DNA from: Richelia intracellularis
GTDB lineage: Bacteria; Cyanobacteriota; Cyanobacteriia; Cyanobacteriales; Nostocaceae
Assembly (NCBI GenBank): GCA_000613065.1
Contig: CBZS010000647.1
Coordinates: 1 to 34,301 of the forward strand
Length of the DNA stretch: 34,301 nucleotides
Reading direction: 5' to 3'
Both the position numbers and the translations under genes were made by a program. The notes under the pieces were generated by a model that saw nothing but the letters and a program-made list of their open reading frames with translations, made no database searches and had not been told where the DNA came from. Numbering within the stretch: the stretch's first letter is position 1; each line of letters begins with the position of its first letter. Of this stretch, positions 9,273-17,676 are shown one piece after another.

Positions 9273-9666
9273 AACTGGCAATATGTATGTATATTGCAAA
9301 ATAATCTCAGCAGTTTAAAGGATGACCCCAAATAAAAATCATCAGATACCGGAACAGTTTGTATTTGGACAGGTAAAGTCATCTCCAGTTGTAGTCAATT
9401 TAAAAGGAGAGCCTGTAACATCGGATGCAGAGTTAACATTAATTGCGGAACTAGACAGAAAAAGAGAAATAACATCACGATTTGCAAGATGTTTCAAAGA
9501 TTACCGAGACCCCAATAAAGTTTTATATCCAGTTCATAACTTAATTGCACAAAGCAAAGGATATATATATGGCTTAATCATTGGGTATGAAGAAATAAAA
9601 AATGATCATGAAATTCTACGTCACGATCCAATATTCGCACTTGCGGTAGGAAAGCTTATTCACTTA

Positions 9667-10587
9667 GAGGATGTTTTAAAAGTCGAAGTGAGTTACAAAT
9701 CATGCAAGTCCCCTGACCATGATACGTATCATTGCAATATAAATTAAAGTCTCAGAAGTTTCAGGTAACCTTTGATAGTCCTTACTTAATCTTCTACACC
9801 AATTGAGCCACCCGAAAGTTAGTTCTACAACCCAACGTTTTAGTAAAAGGGTAAAACCCTTGTTTCCTAAGGGTCTGAGAACCACTTCCACAATCCAACG
9901 AAAAACATCGATTATCCAGTGGGCAAAATCTTACCCCCGATATCCTCCATCCATCCAGATAGTGTGCAGTCTTTTAACTTTATCTTTCATCTGATAAACC
10001 TGCCAGAACGTGCACGTTTAGTTTAGCCCCTGCACGTTCTGGCACACTTGCAGAAGTAACCAAGACTCGCAAAACTAGCCCTAACAAGTCAACCGTAATA
10101 AATAGCTTACGTCCATGTATTTGTTTTCCTGCCTCGAAACCAACATTCGTACAAATCATGGTTGCGGTTTCAACTGATTGACTATCAAAGCCTACTTCCC
10201 ATGGACTTTGTTCTCGACTGGCTGCTACCCGAACCCATTGATATAGTTTGTCATGAACCAGAAGCCAAGTACGGTCTTTGCCCCATCTTCTGAAATAGCC
10301 ATAGACTGTAGACCAAGGTGGTAAATCTCCTGGTAATGCCCGTCATGTTCATCCTTGACACAGTACGTATAAAATCGCGTTTACTACTGGGTACATACAT
10401 GTTGTTGTACGTGGACGACCACCTGGTTTTGCCTCTGGTAACAGCTGTGGGATTAACTCCCACTGTTCCCACGTTAAATTGCTAGGATAATTCTTAGTCA
10501 TTTGCTCACGGGGTGCTGTTTTCTATAATTCTCAGCATATGCCTTGTGAGCTTTTTTATGATACCTCCCACCTTTTAAAACATCCTC
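9667..10587 (-). mobile_element. 920-bp IS5-family element, copy 1, inserted in IS1380
   Basis: The ends are GAGGATGTTTTAAAAG (9667) and CTTTTAAAACATCCTC (ending 10587), a perfect 16-bp inverted repeat. TTA flanks both sides (9664-9666 and 10588-10590), a 3-bp target duplication. Comparison with the uninterrupted IS1380 copy 2 around 22712 confirms the site. Two further copies, at 19232 and 32060, also have TTA flanks. Confidence 0.93.
9700..10501 (-). pseudogene. IS5-family (DUF4096-type) transposase of the 920-bp IS, copy 1
   Basis: Minus strand. The C-terminal piece [20 protein letters not shown] is in one frame at 9700-9891. The start near 10501 corresponds to MTKNYPSN in copy 2. The middle is spread over several frames with stops. 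Comparison with the other two copies shows the same gene order and confirms this is a dead transposase. Confidence 0.8.
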
Positions 10588-11070
10588 TTAGAACAAGAAT
10601 TAACGACTTTGGCGGGGAAAATCACCTTAAATCGTCTCGAACATTGTCCAGAAGACGTATCTTCAATAAAAAATAGTCGGTATTATCGTATTGACTATGA
10701 TGCTAAGGCGATAAAAACACTTTTAGTTGAGCTATTTTTAGAATCTTATCATCAGCCACCGCGACAGATAATAAATTTAGATGTGACGGATGATTTAGTT
10801 CATGCTCATCAAGAAGAAACATTCTTTAATCCGTATTACAAAGGATATTGTTATGATCCCCTTTATATTTTTTGTGGTAAACATTTACTTGCTGCAAAAC
10901 TTCGTGCATCCAACTTAGACCCGGCAGCATCGGGGTTAGAAGAATTACAAAGAGTAATAAAAATAATACGCTGTCTATGGAAAAAGGTGAAAATTATTAT
11001 CCGTGGGGATAGTCCTTATTCCAGAGAAGAGATAATGGCTTGGTTTGAAGATGAAACTGATATAGCGCTC

Positions 11071-11312
11071 TCTGATTTAAGTATATTTAAATTTGAATGT
11101 ATTTTATATATCTTTTCTATACTCGGTTTTTACTTCGTAGTCCTTGTCATCTGCAAGGAATTTGAGAATGTGGCAATTAATCTGAAGTTCCACCGGAGCA
11201 TATGTACTAAACAGACCTTAAAGCTTTAACCTTTAAAAGCTTGAGGGTTTTTACAGAAAAGACATGTACCCATGTAATTAAACATTTACTTAATATTCTG
11301 AGGGAAGAAAAT
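11071..11312. other. Junction between IS1380 remnant and crtH tail, unassigned
   Basis: About 240 bases without a recognisable product. The IS1380 frame continues to 11229 but no longer resembles a transposase. AAGCTTTAACCTTTAAAAGCTT near 11221 is an imperfect palindrome. The region probably holds heavily altered IS or crtH sequence after a deletion. Confidence 0.4.
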
Positions 11313-11420
11313 TGTGCAGGTGATAGTACATTTCACGGACAGGGGTTAAATGCGGTGGCGTTTTCCGGGTTTGCCTGTGCCCATAGGATTCGTGTCGATT
11401 TAGGGCTCGATAGAGGATAA
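11313..11420 (+). pseudogene. crtH: CrtH C-terminal tail
   Basis: This stretch reads [19 protein letters not shown], then [16 protein letters not shown] and TAA. It is the conserved C-terminal FAD-contact end of CrtH/CrtISO ([19 protein letters not shown] type in relatives). It has the same strand and order as the 5' fragment that ends at 9233. The two pieces are therefore the halves of one gene separated by the IS1380/IS5 nest. Confidence 0.85.
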
Positions 11421-11756
11421 ACTCCCATAAATTAATGATACCTTCGCCAAATAATTCTTAGTGTAATTGAAATAAAACTTATATTTTTCCAGCTATGAAC
11501 TTGACAAATACGAGAAATCAGCAGTGTTAACTAAAGATGGATAGGGGGAAATTGACGCATTATTATAGTTAATACACTAAAATACTTCTAACAATCATTT
11601 ACAACTCTTAAAATTATGAGGTCTAGATTAATGATTGGAGATTCTATATATGTGCTCACCATATCGAATTGGTTTTCTAGGTAAACATTTCATTTACTAG
11701 GGTTTACAACGAAACATTGAGAGAAACAGGCTTCGTCAATTGATGCATATGCTGCT
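11421..11756. other. Spacer upstream of the DUF502 gene
   Basis: 336 AT-rich bases with no recognisable gene, RNA or repeat. The promoter of the DUF502 gene should lie here, but no clear -10/-35 pair can be defended. Confidence 0.4.
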
Positions 11757-12539
11757 ATGAATACCAATAATAGAAATTTTGATAGCCGAAAACAGGAGAA
11801 CGGGGGGTTGGCATTTCATCGCTGGAAACAAGACTTAAAAAATGACTTGATTGCTGGCTTATTAGTAATTATTCCTCTAGCTACTACAATCTGGCTGACA
11901 ATCACGATCGCTATATGGGTGATTAATTTTCTGACTCAAATTCCCAAACAGCTGAATCCTTTTGATGGGATGCACCCAATTTTAGTTAACTTACTCAACT
12001 TAGTTGTGGGATTCGCAGTTCCCCTATTGAGTATTTTGATTATTGGCTTAATGGCTAGGAATATTGCTGGTCGTTGGTTGTTAGATGTAGGTGAGCGAAT
12101 ATTACAAGCGATTCCCCTAGCAGGGCAAGTTTACAAAACCCTCAAACAATTACTGGAAACCTTGCTTAAAGACTCTAATAATAAATTCCGGCGGGTAGTT
12201 TTGTTAGAGTATCCCAGGCATGGTATATGGTCGATCGCTTTTGTCACAGGTTCCATCAGTTCCGAGATCAAAGCCAAATTATCTGGTTCCATGGTGAGTG
12301 TGTTTATTCCTACCACCCCCAATCCAACAACTGGATGGTATGCAGTAGTGCCAGAAAATGAGGTGGTAAACCTATCCATGTCCATCGAAGATGCTCTCAA
12401 AATAGTGGTTTCTGGCGGTATTGTAGCTCCCAATAGCACCCTCTCACCTTTGGCAATGAGTCAAGAATACGCTGTGGAAATACCTACATTGGAAGTTAAG
12501 CGAAAAACTATGCCTATCGAAGAAGGAAAAGGGTTTTAA
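11757..12539 (+). CDS. DUF502 family membrane protein
   Basis: A 260-residue protein with two hydrophobic segments: LIAGLLVIIPLATTIWLTI at about residues 31-49 and VGFAVPLLSILIIGLMARN at about 83-101. The soluble DUF502 domain follows, with PLAGQVYKTLKQLLETL and VSVFIPTTPNPTTGWYAVV, the latter the family hallmark. The function of DUF502 is not established. It is widespread in cyanobacteria and also found in plants. It lies 170 bases upstream of nusB on the same strand and may be co-transcribed with it. A weak hairpin at 12564-12597 (CTGGTTCAAT with ATTGAACCCAG, one bulged base) lies between them. The frame is intact and of normal length. Confidence 0.88.
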   Translation: MNTNNRNFDSRKQENGGLAFHRWKQDLKNDLIAGLLVIIPLATTIWLTITIAIWVINFLTQIPKQLNPFDGMHPILVNLLNLVVGFAVPLLSILIIGLMARNIAGRWLLDVGERILQAIPLAGQVYKTLKQLLETLLKDSNNKFRRVVLLEYPRHGIWSIAFVTGSISSEIKAKLSGSMVSVFIPTTPNPTTGWYAVVPENEVVNLSMSIEDALKIVVSGGIVAPNSTLSPLAMSQEYAVEIPTLEVKRKTMPIEEGKGF

Positions 12540-12711
12540 AGTCTTATCTATATGCTTTTTCCCTGGTTCAATGAAGTATTTAGATATTGAACCCAGCTTT
12601 GAGAATACATCAAAAATCTAAGTAATTGCGCCAATTTATCCCTAAATGCATTAATATCAATTTTTGACTCTGGCAATCTTAGTATCCTCTCACCCTCAAC
12701 TTCATACCCTT

Positions 12712-13341
12712 ATGCAACCCCGTAAACCCAGGCAAATCGCCCGTGAATTAGCACTTTTAAGCCTCTCTCAAATACCTGCAAATCCTAAGAAACTTACAGC
12801 AGAAGAATTGCCAAAATTGGTACTAGCGGCAGTTCGGACTTTAACATCTGAGGTGCAAGAAACATTAGATCATGCTACTGCTGAACTGCAACGTAGTAAC
12901 GCCCGTCTGTTAAGCAGTCAAACTCGTGCTATTGATCTAAATACTTCCAGAGGTATGTTGCAAGAAGCTGTTATCTATACTCAAACAGCAATTAATGAAT
13001 TAGGTGCAGCTGTAGAATTTCCAGAGCTAATTCAGTTAGCTAATCAAGATAAGGAAGTGGGCAGATATGCGGTTGAAATTATCCGCACTATTAATGAACA
13101 GCGAACAACTATAGATGAAAAGATAGCCTCAGCTTTAGTAGATTGGCAAGTTAACCGTCTAGCACAAATAGACCGAGATATTTTACGGATCGCCGTAGTA
13201 GAAATGATGTTTCTTGATACCCCTGATAAAGTGGCAATTAATGAAGCTGTGGAATTAGCTAAACGCTACAGTGGGGATGATGGACATCGCTTTATCAATG
13301 GAGTTTTGCGCCGGGTTACGGAACAGGAACAGGCAGTATAA
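12712..13341 (+). CDS. nusB: Transcription antitermination protein NusB
   Basis: A 209-residue protein. The RNA-binding N-terminus is [19 protein letters not shown] and the C-terminal NusB fold contains [20 protein letters not shown], then [19 protein letters not shown] and FINGVLRRV. NusB binds NusE (S10) and boxA RNA to promote rRNA antitermination. The frame is open from a TTG at 12664, but I chose the ATG at 12712 because family members begin within a few residues of [13 protein letters not shown] long middle insert (about residues 60-120) is usual for cyanobacterial NusB. ftsY follows after 182 bases on the same strand, an order I believe is common in Nostocales. Confidence 0.95.
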   Translation: MQPRKPRQIARELALLSLSQIPANPKKLTAEELPKLVLAAVRTLTSEVQETLDHATAELQRSNARLLSSQTRAIDLNTSRGMLQEAVIYTQTAINELGAAVEFPELIQLANQDKEVGRYAVEIIRTINEQRTTIDEKIASALVDWQVNRLAQIDRDILRIAVVEMMFLDTPDKVAINEAVELAKRYSGDDGHRFINGVLRRVTEQEQAV

Positions 13342-13523
13342 GCATAAAATATGATTAAAATATGATTCAGTACTAGGGAATCTAGATGAATGCTAAGTTG
13401 TGAGTTGAGCGTTGGGAGGACTCAGTTTTTTAACCCCAAGGTGGAGTTAAAGGAGTGATTCAACTCATAACTAAACCGCTCCTCATTTGTTAACTGATAA
13501 AACAACTCATAAATTTAGCTGCA

Positions 13524-15128
13524 ATGGCTTTTAATTGGTTTAACCGTCAAAATAAAGATTCTGCTACTAATACTGATGCAGAATTAAAGGAAAAAGATAC
13601 TCCTGCTGTAAGTGAATCTGCTTCCGAAATTGAAGAATCTTCTAGCACCACAACTACACCAGAAATATCAACAGACTTATTGGCATTTGCCAAAGCAGCT
13701 TATAAAAATATTCAAGAGAAACAAGAACCTCAGCTCACAACGGATGAGGTACAGGACGAGCCATCTTCCCCCGCAACTGAAGAAGCAGATGCAGAAGAAT
13801 TAACAGTTGAATCTACAACACATACCCAGGAATCAATCGAAGTAGCTCAGAGCCCCCAAGAGATTGTGAGTACAGAAGCGGTGGAGTCAACTTTAGTCGA
13901 ACCTAAGACTCCTTCTGCAAGTATTAATAGTGAAGATGAAACTCAAGCAACCAGCCAAGAAGAGGCAGAACCAACCCCTACAAACCTATCTTTCCTAGAA
14001 AGAGCTGCTGCCGAACGTGGGGCGAAGCAAGAAAGATTAATTGCCAGTGCCATCGAAATAAAAGAGCCAGAGAAACCACAAACCAGTGAAAGTGTTCCAA
14101 CAGAAGAAATTCCTCTCATAGACTTTGATGATGGGTTTATTTGGTCTACAGAAGTACTAGCAGCTCAAGGAAGACGGGCAGATGATATTTCCATAGAAGA
14201 AATTACTTGGCTCAAACGACTCCGTCAAGGCTTAGATAAAACCCGTCGTAACATTGTTAACCAGTTAAAATCTATTGTAGGCCAAGGTCCCCTCAATCAA
14301 GCCGCAGTGGACGAAATTGAGGCTGCTCTGTTGCAAGCTGATGTAGGGGTGGAAGCCACAGATCATATTATCGATGCTCTCCAGCAAAAATTAAAAGAAC
14401 AAGCACTACCACCGGAAGAAGGGATCGCTTATCTAAAGAAAATCCTCCGGGACATGCTCAATAAACCCTTGGAAGAATCGGGTAACTATTCTTTATCCTT
14501 AAAAAGAGACAGTCTCAATATTTGGTTAATGACTGGGGTAAATGGTGCAGGAAAAACTACCACCATTGGTAAATTAGCTCATCTTGCCCAAAAATCTGGT
14601 TATAACTGTTTGATTGGAGCCGCTGATACCTTTCGAGCTGCAGCGGTGGAACAAGTCAAGATATGGGGAGTGAGAAGTGGTGTCGAAGTAATCGCTAACC
14701 CTGGTAAAAATACTGATCCAGCAGCCGTGGTATTTGACGCGATCGCTGCTGCGGAATCACGCTGTACGGAATTACTTTTAGTTGATACTGCTGGGCGCTT
14801 ACAAAACAAGAAAAATCTTATGGAGGAACTCAGCAAAGTCCGCCGAATTATTAATAAAAAAGCCCCTGATGCCAAAGTAGAATCTTTATTAGTACTAGAT
14901 GCTACCCTGGGGCAAAATGGTTTGCGACAAGCAGAAGTGTTTTCACAAGCTGCTCAGTTAAGTGGCGTAGTCTTAACAAAATTGGATAGTACTGCTCGAG
15001 GGGGAGTCGCCCTAGCCGTAGTGCAACAACTGGGTTTACCAATTCGCTTTATTGGTGCGGGGGAAGGTATTGAGGATTTACGCCCATTCTCCAGCTATGA
15101 GTTTGTTGAAGCTCTTTTGAGTGGTTAA
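13524..15128 (+). CDS. ftsY: Signal recognition particle receptor FtsY
   Basis: A 534-residue SRP GTPase that docks ribosome-SRP complexes at the membrane. Residues 1 to about 225 form an acidic Glu/Thr/Ser-rich A domain. The N domain (EEITWLKRLRQGLDKTRRN) and G domain follow. The P-loop is GVNGAGKTTT at residues 338-347, the FtsY-specific DTFRAAAVEQ follows, DTAGR is at 421-425, TKLD at 485-488, and the C-terminal GEGIEDLRPFS completes the family pattern. The short N-terminal MAFNWFNRQ start also suits FtsY. The acidic extension is poorly conserved but usual in cyanobacteria. No lesion is visible; the gene is certainly intact. Confidence 0.97.
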   Translation: MAFNWFNRQNKDSATNTDAELKEKDTPAVSESASEIEESSSTTTTPEISTDLLAFAKAAYKNIQEKQEPQLTTDEVQDEPSSPATEEADAEELTVESTTHTQESIEVAQSPQEIVSTEAVESTLVEPKTPSASINSEDETQATSQEEAEPTPTNLSFLERAAAERGAKQERLIASAIEIKEPEKPQTSESVPTEEIPLIDFDDGFIWSTEVLAAQGRRADDISIEEITWLKRLRQGLDKTRRNIVNQLKSIVGQGPLNQAAVDEIEAALLQADVGVEATDHIIDALQQKLKEQALPPEEGIAYLKKILRDMLNKPLEESGNYSLSLKRDSLNIWLMTGVNGAGKTTTIGKLAHLAQKSGYNCLIGAADTFRAAAVEQVKIWGVRSGVEVIANPGKNTDPAAVVFDAIAAAESRCTELLLVDTAGRLQNKKNLMEELSKVRRIINKKAPDAKVESLLVLDATLGQNGLRQAEVFSQAAQLSGVVLTKLDSTARGGVALAVVQQLGLPIRFIGAGEGIEDLRPFSSYEFVEALLSG

Positions 15129-16159
15129 TTAACTCAGATGAAGGAGGGATAACATGATGCTATTTCAATTTTAAGGATTTATTTGTATCCCCCTGTATCT
15201 CGGTCCCACAGTTCTGTCAAGCACTATAAAAGTCTATGGCTAACAAAAATAAGTTGGCAAAATGATTAATTTCTCCCATTTATAACAACTAAGCTTTGCT
15301 AAGATTTCACTCCGGTAGTATTTTCTCTGGTTCAATTCAACATAACCCAAAAATCGTATTGATAAACATTGAGTTAACCGAGGGAAGCTTACTTAAAGCT
15401 AAGACCTTAACTTTACAGAGGAGAAGTGAAATAAAACCAAATCTAAGCCAATTTTGTATTTCAGCCTTTACTCAAAGATATTGCGTTATACTATTTTTTA
15501 TGAAGTCGCATATAAATAGTAAGAATATATAAGCTTTTAACCCCATGAATTATGTGCAGTATCACATGAAAATGGTATTATGTGTACTAATCATTCATGG
15601 CGAAATAATTAGCTTGGGTCATTTCTCATGTAAGGAGAATTAAAACACGTATCATCAACTAGATTATGTGTATTTAGCATCAAGGAGTTATACCCCTCAC
15701 ATACAATTTACCTCATAGGTAAAACCCCTAAAGCGATTATGTGACAAGAGTTTTATGCACATCTTGACAAAGCATCTCCCTATGTAGTAATTTTGCTGCC
15801 TAAAGATATATAATTTCGTAATTGAGTTAATCAAATTACGAAATTATATTTGTGAGCTCTGACTTTTTATGTATATTAAGGCTCAAAAGCCTGTAAAGCG
15901 AGCAATTTAGCTTACGTTAATTGCTGTTAAATCAACCGAATTGACATCCTACTAACCTAAATGTGAATCAGAATTTTTGGTGAATCAATTCTTCCTAATC
16001 ACATTCAACAGAGGAAATGGCCAGATCTTTTTTAGAAAAGATTACGTCTTTCCACACTTGCAAAATAAATAAACTTGTCCCAGTATTGTTTAGCTATCTT
16101 CTCCATTCAGGGTTGATTAGCCATCTTCCTAGTTAGCGATATTAAGAGCAAAAATACCA
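15129..16159. other. 1-kb non-coding gap between ftsY and the GAF-PP2C gene
   Basis: A 1031-base AT-rich stretch. A frame of 78 codons at 15296-15532 has no family resemblance or good start and I take it as chance. Two inverted repeats are visible: CCATGAAT/ATTCATGG at 15543-15550 and 15593-15600, with further TATGTG/CACAT pairings between, and the 15-bp hairpin at 15809-15848. The gap could hold a small RNA or a long 5' leader for the phosphatase gene, or be a decayed gene. Confidence 0.5.
15809..15848. repeat. Perfect 15-bp hairpin
   Basis: TATAATTTCGTAATT (15809-15823) pairs exactly with AATTACGAAATTATA (15834-15848) across a 10-base loop. It is followed by TTTG rather than a long T run. 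It may end a small transcript within the gap. Confidence 0.7.
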
Positions 16160-17560
16160 GTGCCAGTGTCCCAAGTGCCATCTCAACCCACTGATAGCAA
16201 TAGTAACGGTACTAATGATGTGACTCCCATTGTCGCACTCAAAGAGTTGGTGGCGCGACTACACCGGGAACAGAATAAAATCCAGGACTTGCTGAGCTCC
16301 TTAGGATTTGCCTTAAGAAGTTTTAATAATTTAAATCAATTCCTAGAACTAATCCCGCTCATGGCTACTAGGGTAACAGACGCAGATGGTAGTGCCCTAT
16401 TTCTCTACAAACCTAATGGCCAAGTAAGATTAGAACAATTACATTGGCAAGACAGTCGTCAAAGGAAAAATATTCGGAAAGCTTTAGAAACTGCCAGCAG
16501 TAAGATTAAGTTTTTGCCCAATAGTAATAATACTCCTAGCTCTAACTCTACTGGTATTCTATATGACCAGATGCATCATTACTTGGGACCAGATATGCAA
16601 ATATTTGGGACTGCGATTTTAGTTAAGCACCACGAAAGAGGTTGGCTTTATGTCTTAAGTAGCGATCCCGATTACAGTTGGACTGAGACGCGACAAAAGC
16701 TAGTACGTTTAGTGGCAGATCAAACTGCAGTCGCCATTGAGAATGATGAATTAGCTGTAGAGTTACGAAAGAAAGAACGCTTAGATCAAGAATTAGAGAT
16801 TGGAGCCGAAATTCAACGGCGATTATTACCGCGTCAATGCCCTTCAATTCCAAGTATTACCATTGCAGCCCGTTGTAAGCCAGCTAATCGGGTAGGTGGA
16901 GACTATTATGATTTTATTCCTACCAATCACAATCAGATGCAATCTACCCTTTCTAGGAATGGGGATAGGGAACGATGGGCATTGGTGATTGGAGACGTTA
17001 TGGGCAAAGGAGTCCCAGCAGGACTTATTATGACTATGATGCGGGGTATGTTAAGAGGTGAGGTCTTACACAGTCATACCCCCGCCAGAATTCTGCAAAA
17101 TCTTAATCGAGTCATGTATGCGGATTTGGAAAACTCCCATCGTTTTGTGACTCTCTTTTATTCCGAGTATGATCCTCAGAGCCGAACCTTATACTATAGC
17201 AATGCGGCTCACAATCCGCCTCTATGGTGGCATGCTAGTACTAAAACAGTTAGCCGTTTGGATACCTTGGGGATGCTGATTGGTTTAGATGTGCAAAGCC
17301 AATACGAGGATGCTCAGGCGCATTTAGAACCAGGAGATACAATTATCTATTATACAGATGGATTAACAGATGCGGCGGCGGCAGGCGGCGCCCGCTTTGA
17401 TGAAGAAAATTTGATTTCCCACTTTAGTGTTGCCTGTAGGTACTGTAGTAGTCCCCAGGAAATTTTAGATTATTTGTTCGACCAAGTTCATGAGTTTATC
17501 GGTGCAGATAAGCAAAATACTGATGATATGACGTTGGTTGTTTTACAAGTTAAGTCCTAA
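16160..17560 (+). CDS. GAF domain-containing SpoIIE/PP2C-type protein phosphatase
   Basis: A 466-residue protein. Residues about 25-200 form a GAF-like sensor (LIPLMATRVTDADGSALFLY, then VADQTAVAIENDELAVELR). A short linker, QELEIGAEIQRRLLPRQCP, is typical of RsbU-like proteins. The phosphatase follows with GGDYYDFIP, IGDVMGKGVPAGLIM, NAAHNPPLWW, YYTDGLTDA and TDDMTLVVL; these carry the metal-binding Asp residues. Such enzymes remove phosphate from Ser/Thr of STAS anti-sigma antagonists. It starts at GTG (16160) with only a weak ribosome site; a second GTG lies two codons later. It is convergent with radA, 116 bases apart. Its target and the ligand of the GAF domain are not evident. Confidence 0.92.
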   Translation: MPVSQVPSQPTDSNSNGTNDVTPIVALKELVARLHREQNKIQDLLSSLGFALRSFNNLNQFLELIPLMATRVTDADGSALFLYKPNGQVRLEQLHWQDSRQRKNIRKALETASSKIKFLPNSNNTPSSNSTGILYDQMHHYLGPDMQIFGTAILVKHHERGWLYVLSSDPDYSWTETRQKLVRLVADQTAVAIENDELAVELRKKERLDQELEIGAEIQRRLLPRQCPSIPSITIAARCKPANRVGGDYYDFIPTNHNQMQSTLSRNGDRERWALVIGDVMGKGVPAGLIMTMMRGMLRGEVLHSHTPARILQNLNRVMYADLENSHRFVTLFYSEYDPQSRTLYYSNAAHNPPLWWHASTKTVSRLDTLGMLIGLDVQSQYEDAQAHLEPGDTIIYYTDGLTDAAAAGGARFDEENLISHFSVACRYCSSPQEILDYLFDQVHEFIGADKQNTDDMTLVVLQVKS

Positions 17561-17676
17561 GGTAGGTATTGCGGACTACCACAAGAAATTCATGCATCCA
17601 TTTTTCTCGAACTCTCGTGCCAAGGCTCTACCTCCAGTTCTGTTTTCCTTCTCATAGTCAAGGGACAAGTCGTTAA

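Larger units (their letters stand above)
9234..11070 (+). mobile_element. IS1380-family element, copy 1, interrupted and truncated
   Basis: The left end CCCGGATTTCTCACCAAG at 9234 matches CCCAGATTTCTCACCAAG at the left end of copy 2 (22289), while the DNA before it differs (crtH here, a LamG gene there). That defines the boundary. The element is split by a 921-bp IS at 9667-10587. The right part stops matching the transposase family at about 11070, and no right inverted repeat is visible, so the 3' half has been deleted. Confidence 0.78.
9322..11070 (+). pseudogene. IS1380-family transposase, interrupted
   Basis: The ATG at 9322 follows AAAGG. The protein reads PVVVNLKGEPVTSDAELTL, KREITSRFARCFKDYRDPN, then NDHEILRHDPIFALAVGK before the inserted IS. 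After 10590 it resumes with TLNRLEHCPEDVSS, YHQPPRQIINLDVTDD, FNPYYKGYCYDPLYIFCGKH and IIIRGDSPYSREEIMAW. This is the IS1380 DDE pattern with its first catalytic Asp in LDVTDD and second in RGDS. The last third is missing. A small insertion in the AT repeat near 9560 (SKGYIYG instead of RIYG) also changes the protein. It is not functional. Confidence 0.85.

Noticed and set aside
12131-12439. 102-codon frame antisense to the DUF502 gene
   Set aside because: Overlaps an intact family gene; composition is that of a reverse-frame shadow.
12664-12711. Longer NusB starting at TTG 12664
   Set aside because: The extra 16 residues are not family-like; ATG 12712 gives the normal N-terminus.
14600-14875. 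91-codon frame antisense to the FtsY GTPase domain
   Set aside because: Covers conserved GTPase codons read backwards; not a gene.
15296-15532. 78-codon open frame in the ftsY-PP2C gap
   Set aside because: No ribosome site, no family resemblance, biased towards Ser/Ile/Lys as expected for AT-rich chance frames.
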